From Fasciola hepatica (taxonomy: Eukaryota > Platyhelminthes > Trematoda > Plagiorchiida > Fasciolidae): a stretch of 64,000 nt of DNA. A program made the translations under genes and the position numbers. Shown here one piece after another: positions 60,340 through 64,000 of the stretch. Within the stretch, counting starts at the first letter, position 1. Every line of letters begins with the position of its first letter. Location: NCBI GenBank assembly GCA_948099385.1, contig CANUEZ040000165.1:3608501-3672500 (forward strand), given 5' to 3'. The notes beneath the pieces are model-generated. The model did not search any database. It worked only from the letters and a program-made list of their open reading frames with translations, and was not told the DNA's origin.

Positions 60340-60600
60340 CTAAGAAATGAAACCCATACTGCTGCACCAACTCTCTGTTCTCGTGTGATTTCTAGTGAAA
60401 GAGTTGCTAATAATGGCATTTCGAATTGAACTACACGGAATCAGGTTGGGTTTATTTGTTCCCTCGGATTTCACTTCCTCTTCAGTTGTACGCAAGCAGA
60501 TCACAGTTATTCGCCCAAAACGGTAGTGTTTCGGATGATCTGCCAGCAGTAATGGTGATGCAATGGTGTACAATGAAACTATTTCAGATCGCATTGCAAA
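60340..60600 (-). CDS. Candidate coding exon or ORF with true ATG
   Basis: Minus-strand frame with ATG at 60594 and 84 codons. The peptide MRSEIVSLYTIASPLLLADH is followed by a charged part (RTTEEEVKSEGTNKPN). It could be an upstream exon of the gene ending at 59251, but no donor inside it is in phase 0, which that exon needs. Support is therefore weak. Confidence 0.22.
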   Translation of the reverse strand, partial: FAMRSEIVSLYTIASPLLLADHPKHYRFGRITVICLRTTEEEVKSEGTNKPNLIPCSSIRNAIISNSFTRNHTRTESWCSSMGFIS

Positions 60601-63600
60601 ATATCATCAGGTGCCTAACTTGAAATAACACTCGTGTTTGATCCAATGATGCTGATGCCTTTAGTCGATGCATCAAACTTTGTCACACTGTATGCCTAGC
60701 CTAGAGGCTCTAGATCTTATCGTTAGAAGAACCGAAATGTCAGGTGATCAGTTGGTGTTTTCCATTACAGTGACGCAATCAGCTATGTCTAGTAAAGATC
60801 ATTCTAGATGTTTTCGGATCACCGTATCCGCACGTCTGATATGCGTTTTTTCCTAAGAACGGGTACTACTTCTAAGGCCTTCTTCGTAACATGAAATTTA
60901 CAGACTATCATTCTTTCAATGTTCCCGTTTTCGATATATCCCTCAGCAACATTCGTATAAGAATCCCGTCTGTATAAATAGAGTTCAAGGTACAATTCCT
61001 AACATGCCTCATTTCAGGAATTAGTTTCATTCACCCTTGAAATCATAGAACCAACCAACTCCTGTATATATATATATAGCTCTGGTTTTAAAAAGCGTGT
61101 ACTTGTCATTAACTTTGACCATTTTACGATGACAAAGTAGTTTTTTAGGCCATCCTCGCGCGTGAGTGCATTGAACGTGAATGTCAAGTAGCCTCAAGGT
61201 CCCATCACAATATTTAGGAATAACCGAAAGCATGATTCCGGTGGATTATATGACCAGTACACTAGATCCCCATGGGTACCAACGTTAAATGTCTTTTTCC
61301 ATTATTACATCAAGACTTAGCGACTCGAAGAACGAACTGAAATTATTAGAAGCAACCAGTGAATCAAAAAACAACAGATATTACTAAAACGTGTCCGTTG
61401 AATGGACTGGGGTTGAATAATGAACAATAAAGCGATCAATATCACTTTGTGCACCCAGTAACTTCGAACGGGATTGCTTTGATTTCCGCTTTCCCTACCA
61501 CTTCAGGTCAAACGGTTAACGAAACGGAATGAACATTCAACTGATTTTCAGCTTAAAGCGAAGCTATGAACACGTTGCAAGTATTTAGTCAACTGAGGAC
61601 GGCAAGCTCCTGAGTGATAGTTCAATCAGTGTGACAGCTCTCCAATTCAGTGAATTGTACTCTTGTTGCTCATATGTCAGGTGACAGCTTATAACAGCAT
61701 AACAAATAGTTGCTCATTATTCCGCAAGAAATGGATTTTGAAAATGAAATGAAATCATTGAATAAGGTTTGTGAATGTGGTTTTACAAAAAGCAATATCC
61801 TCACTAAACTCAGCATTCGGAAATCTTTCACACCTAGTAATGAATTCAATAAAGGTTTTCAACAGGCACTTACCTTTTAGCTTACTCCGTTTTATCCGGG
61901 GTCAATTATACCCTACCAGCAGTGACACACGCATGTGGCTTGCATGAATTTCCACCAAACTCCCCTCATTCTGATCCGTAATATTAAATATGAATACTAT
62001 TTGCCCAGATTGTTGATATTTGCACAGTAATGTAGCCTACAATGGCATTGCGCATTCCCCTCCATTGTTGGTCCAAGTATATTTTCCGATCTTTTTTATT
62101 TTCATCATTTCGTTAACATTCGGATAAACAAAATAAACTTCGTATACTTTACATTTTGAACAACTTGCTGACGATTTCGCTTGTAAATACAGATATCTCA
62201 ACTGACTCCTTCTGTGAATATGAGCTGTTCAAGCGTGCAGGGTTCTTTCGTGAAGTACGTAACTATTTACAGTGCCCCACTTAGCACGTGTTCTGGTTTA
62301 AAAGAGGAAAGTCGCCGAGAAACATCAGTGGTGGAACCAGTTTCTCCTGCTTATTTCGAAGTACCATAATTTTGGTTGAAATGTGAGTTTGTTTTATTTG
62401 TACAATAAGGTACAATACAATCACTAGCCGGGTGCATGGAGCGTTACGCACAGTATGTATATGTTGGTTGACGAAAATCAGGACACCAAAGTTCCGGCGG
62501 AAAAAGTTATATACAGTTAGGAGCGAACGTTTCCCGACTTGTAGTTATGGCACTACCAACTGTTCTCACTTCATGTTTACCAAAGATTCATGGTGTACGC
62601 ATCACAGAAATTCCCATGACGACATCACAGAAAAAAGAGGATACATTCCAAGTCACCAATGTGTGAATGTTCTGAATCCACTCTGGGCTATTTTCTGACG
62701 TAACATCAGTATAAATACTCCATAGTGGACTATTTTAAAGTGCACTCATCCAATAATTTCCTCAGTGGCATACAGTGAATAAGTATTCTGCAAATACAGG
62801 CACATAGAGATAGCAGCACATTCGTTTCTCCTTGAAACTTCCTTCTGTTGACTTGAAAAGAAAGATGGTCGTTTTATGCCGAGGTGATCAGTCGATATAA
62901 TCAAGCTCATATTGCACCTCCAATCTCTAGCTTAGCACAGTATTCGCCTCGTATGTCAGTTCAAATTTATTATCATTTTCTTCCGGTTATAGATTCAGAA
63001 TAAAATCATTGCTGGGCCCATTTTGAGTGCACTCAGTAGGTAATGTTGTGGTTTTCCTTCAGATAGCTTCGTATGGATGGTATCAGTGAGAACTGCAAAT
63101 AGAATCATATGGCGACATGCGCAGAAATTGTGTACCCTGGAGAAGGTGGACCAGGGAGTACGAAGCGTGCATGCGTGCTCCTGTATGCACTGCATTTATC
63201 AATGTCTCAGGCGGATAGGTGGGTAGAATCGGAGTAAGACTGGACATCAAATGGTACACTTGGTTGAAAAGGTGCAGATGGATCTTGGCGGGCCGTGTGG
63301 CGTTTACGAGACTCGCGACAATTCAGTCCTCATTGTTGTTGTTCTCTTATGTTCATCCAATCATGGTTGTTTTCCCACTCATGACTCAACCTGTTAGCAT
63401 ACTCCTCACTGTTGTACGCACTGAAATGACCGTTTGTTTATTCGCCTCAATTTGACGTCACCCTCCCGGCATTGAATAATCCGTTATTCCAAGTATCCCA
63501 CAATTACTTGTGACTATTGTCTCTGACAATCCGTTTGAACTTGAACCCCTGTTCGATGATTAAACCTGTCTCGTTGATTGACCCTGTGATGGATAACTGT

Positions 63601-64000
63601 TCAAAGCCCCCCTTTTCTCTACAGTGCAATGTACGTTATGTGCATATTTGCACTGAATTCGTCTTCGTAATTGACTGGGTTTGCCTTGGTTCTGCACGCA
63701 GCTGAACAAGCTTGGTACGAAAACTAGGTCCATGAAATCTATTCCAACAAGTTCAACGCTCGTTGACTTTCTCCGGCTTCCTCTTGGCCTCTGCCAGTTT
63801 GGGTTGAGATATTTGTTGTAGTTCGTCAGTATACAAATCAAGTAAAACTAACTTTGTCTTTTTTGGGATAACTGTCCCTCTCATCCCTTCGGAATACTGT
63901 ATTACTATGGGTCTTTACTTAGACGTTTCAGTGCGTGATCCCTCAGCAGTTCAAAGTACTCAATAGTGAATAATACCATAAGAAAACGAACTGCACGGTG
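60601..64000. other. No supportable gene
   Basis: Short frames only, for example 62432-62698 plus and 63841-63560 minus, without good splice borders or motifs. A TA microsatellite lies at 61064-61078. Confidence 0.35.
61064..61078. repeat. TA microsatellite
   Basis: Alternating T and A over about 15 bp. Confidence 0.85.

Noticed and set aside
62432..62698. 88-codon plus frame with cysteines and histidines
   Set aside because: Spacing does not fit a zinc finger and there are no splice borders.
1..64000. CRISPR array, operons, prophage or bacterial insertion sequences
   Set aside because: Intron-like signals, LINE and Penelope elements and the absence of dense ORFs show eukaryotic nuclear DNA; no regularly spaced repeats were seen.

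Overview
The window is eukaryotic, intron-rich and AT-rich nuclear DNA. It has no operons, no bacterial-style gene packing and almost no reading frame above 150 codons outside retroelements. The repeats point to a trematode, most probably a schistosome-type blood fluke. They include an RTE-type LINE, several CR1-like LINE relics ending in TTGAC repeats, a Penelope-like element with a GIY-YIG domain, and a tRNA-headed short element carrying a hammerhead ribozyme like the Sm-alpha family. The species cannot be fixed from the sequence alone.

Layout. 0-11 kb: mostly unannotatable sequence with a CR1-like relic (1.5-2.3 kb), one candidate exon (3.8-4.0 kb), a decayed copy of the hammerhead element (5.4-5.6 kb) and tRNA-like short repeats. 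11.4-13.1 kb: a CR1-like copy (A). 13.3-16.1 kb: three plus-strand candidate exons whose splice phases agree. 16.7-18.3 kb: a minus-strand CR1-like relic. 20-21.5 kb: a 5'-truncated Penelope-like element (minus strand) with a hammerhead-like motif beyond its 3' end. 28.6-33.4 kb: a second copy of the same CR1-like family (B), split by a 3.8 kb RTE element with a 9 bp target duplication. 34-40 kb: scattered candidate exons. 41.6-46.6 kb: two more CR1-like relics, the second running from endonuclease to 3' tail. 47.7-48.7 kb: a tandem duplication, one unit of which was entered by an inverted-repeat-flanked hammerhead element. 52-60 kb: the best host-gene signals, including a plus-strand terminal exon with a polyadenylation signal facing a minus-strand terminal exon, and further minus-strand exons.

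How it fits together: the retroelements supply reverse transcriptase and endonuclease (RTE, CR1-like, Penelope) and the short hammerhead and tRNA-headed elements are non-autonomous. Every long element has stops or frameshifts, so none looks active. The host coding exons are short, separated by kilobase introns, and none could be matched to a named protein. Exon calls rest on splice signals, open frames and phase agreement, and many are individually weak. No wholly new system is proven; the most notable structures are the hammerhead element with terminal inverted repeats and the precisely dateable nested insertion.
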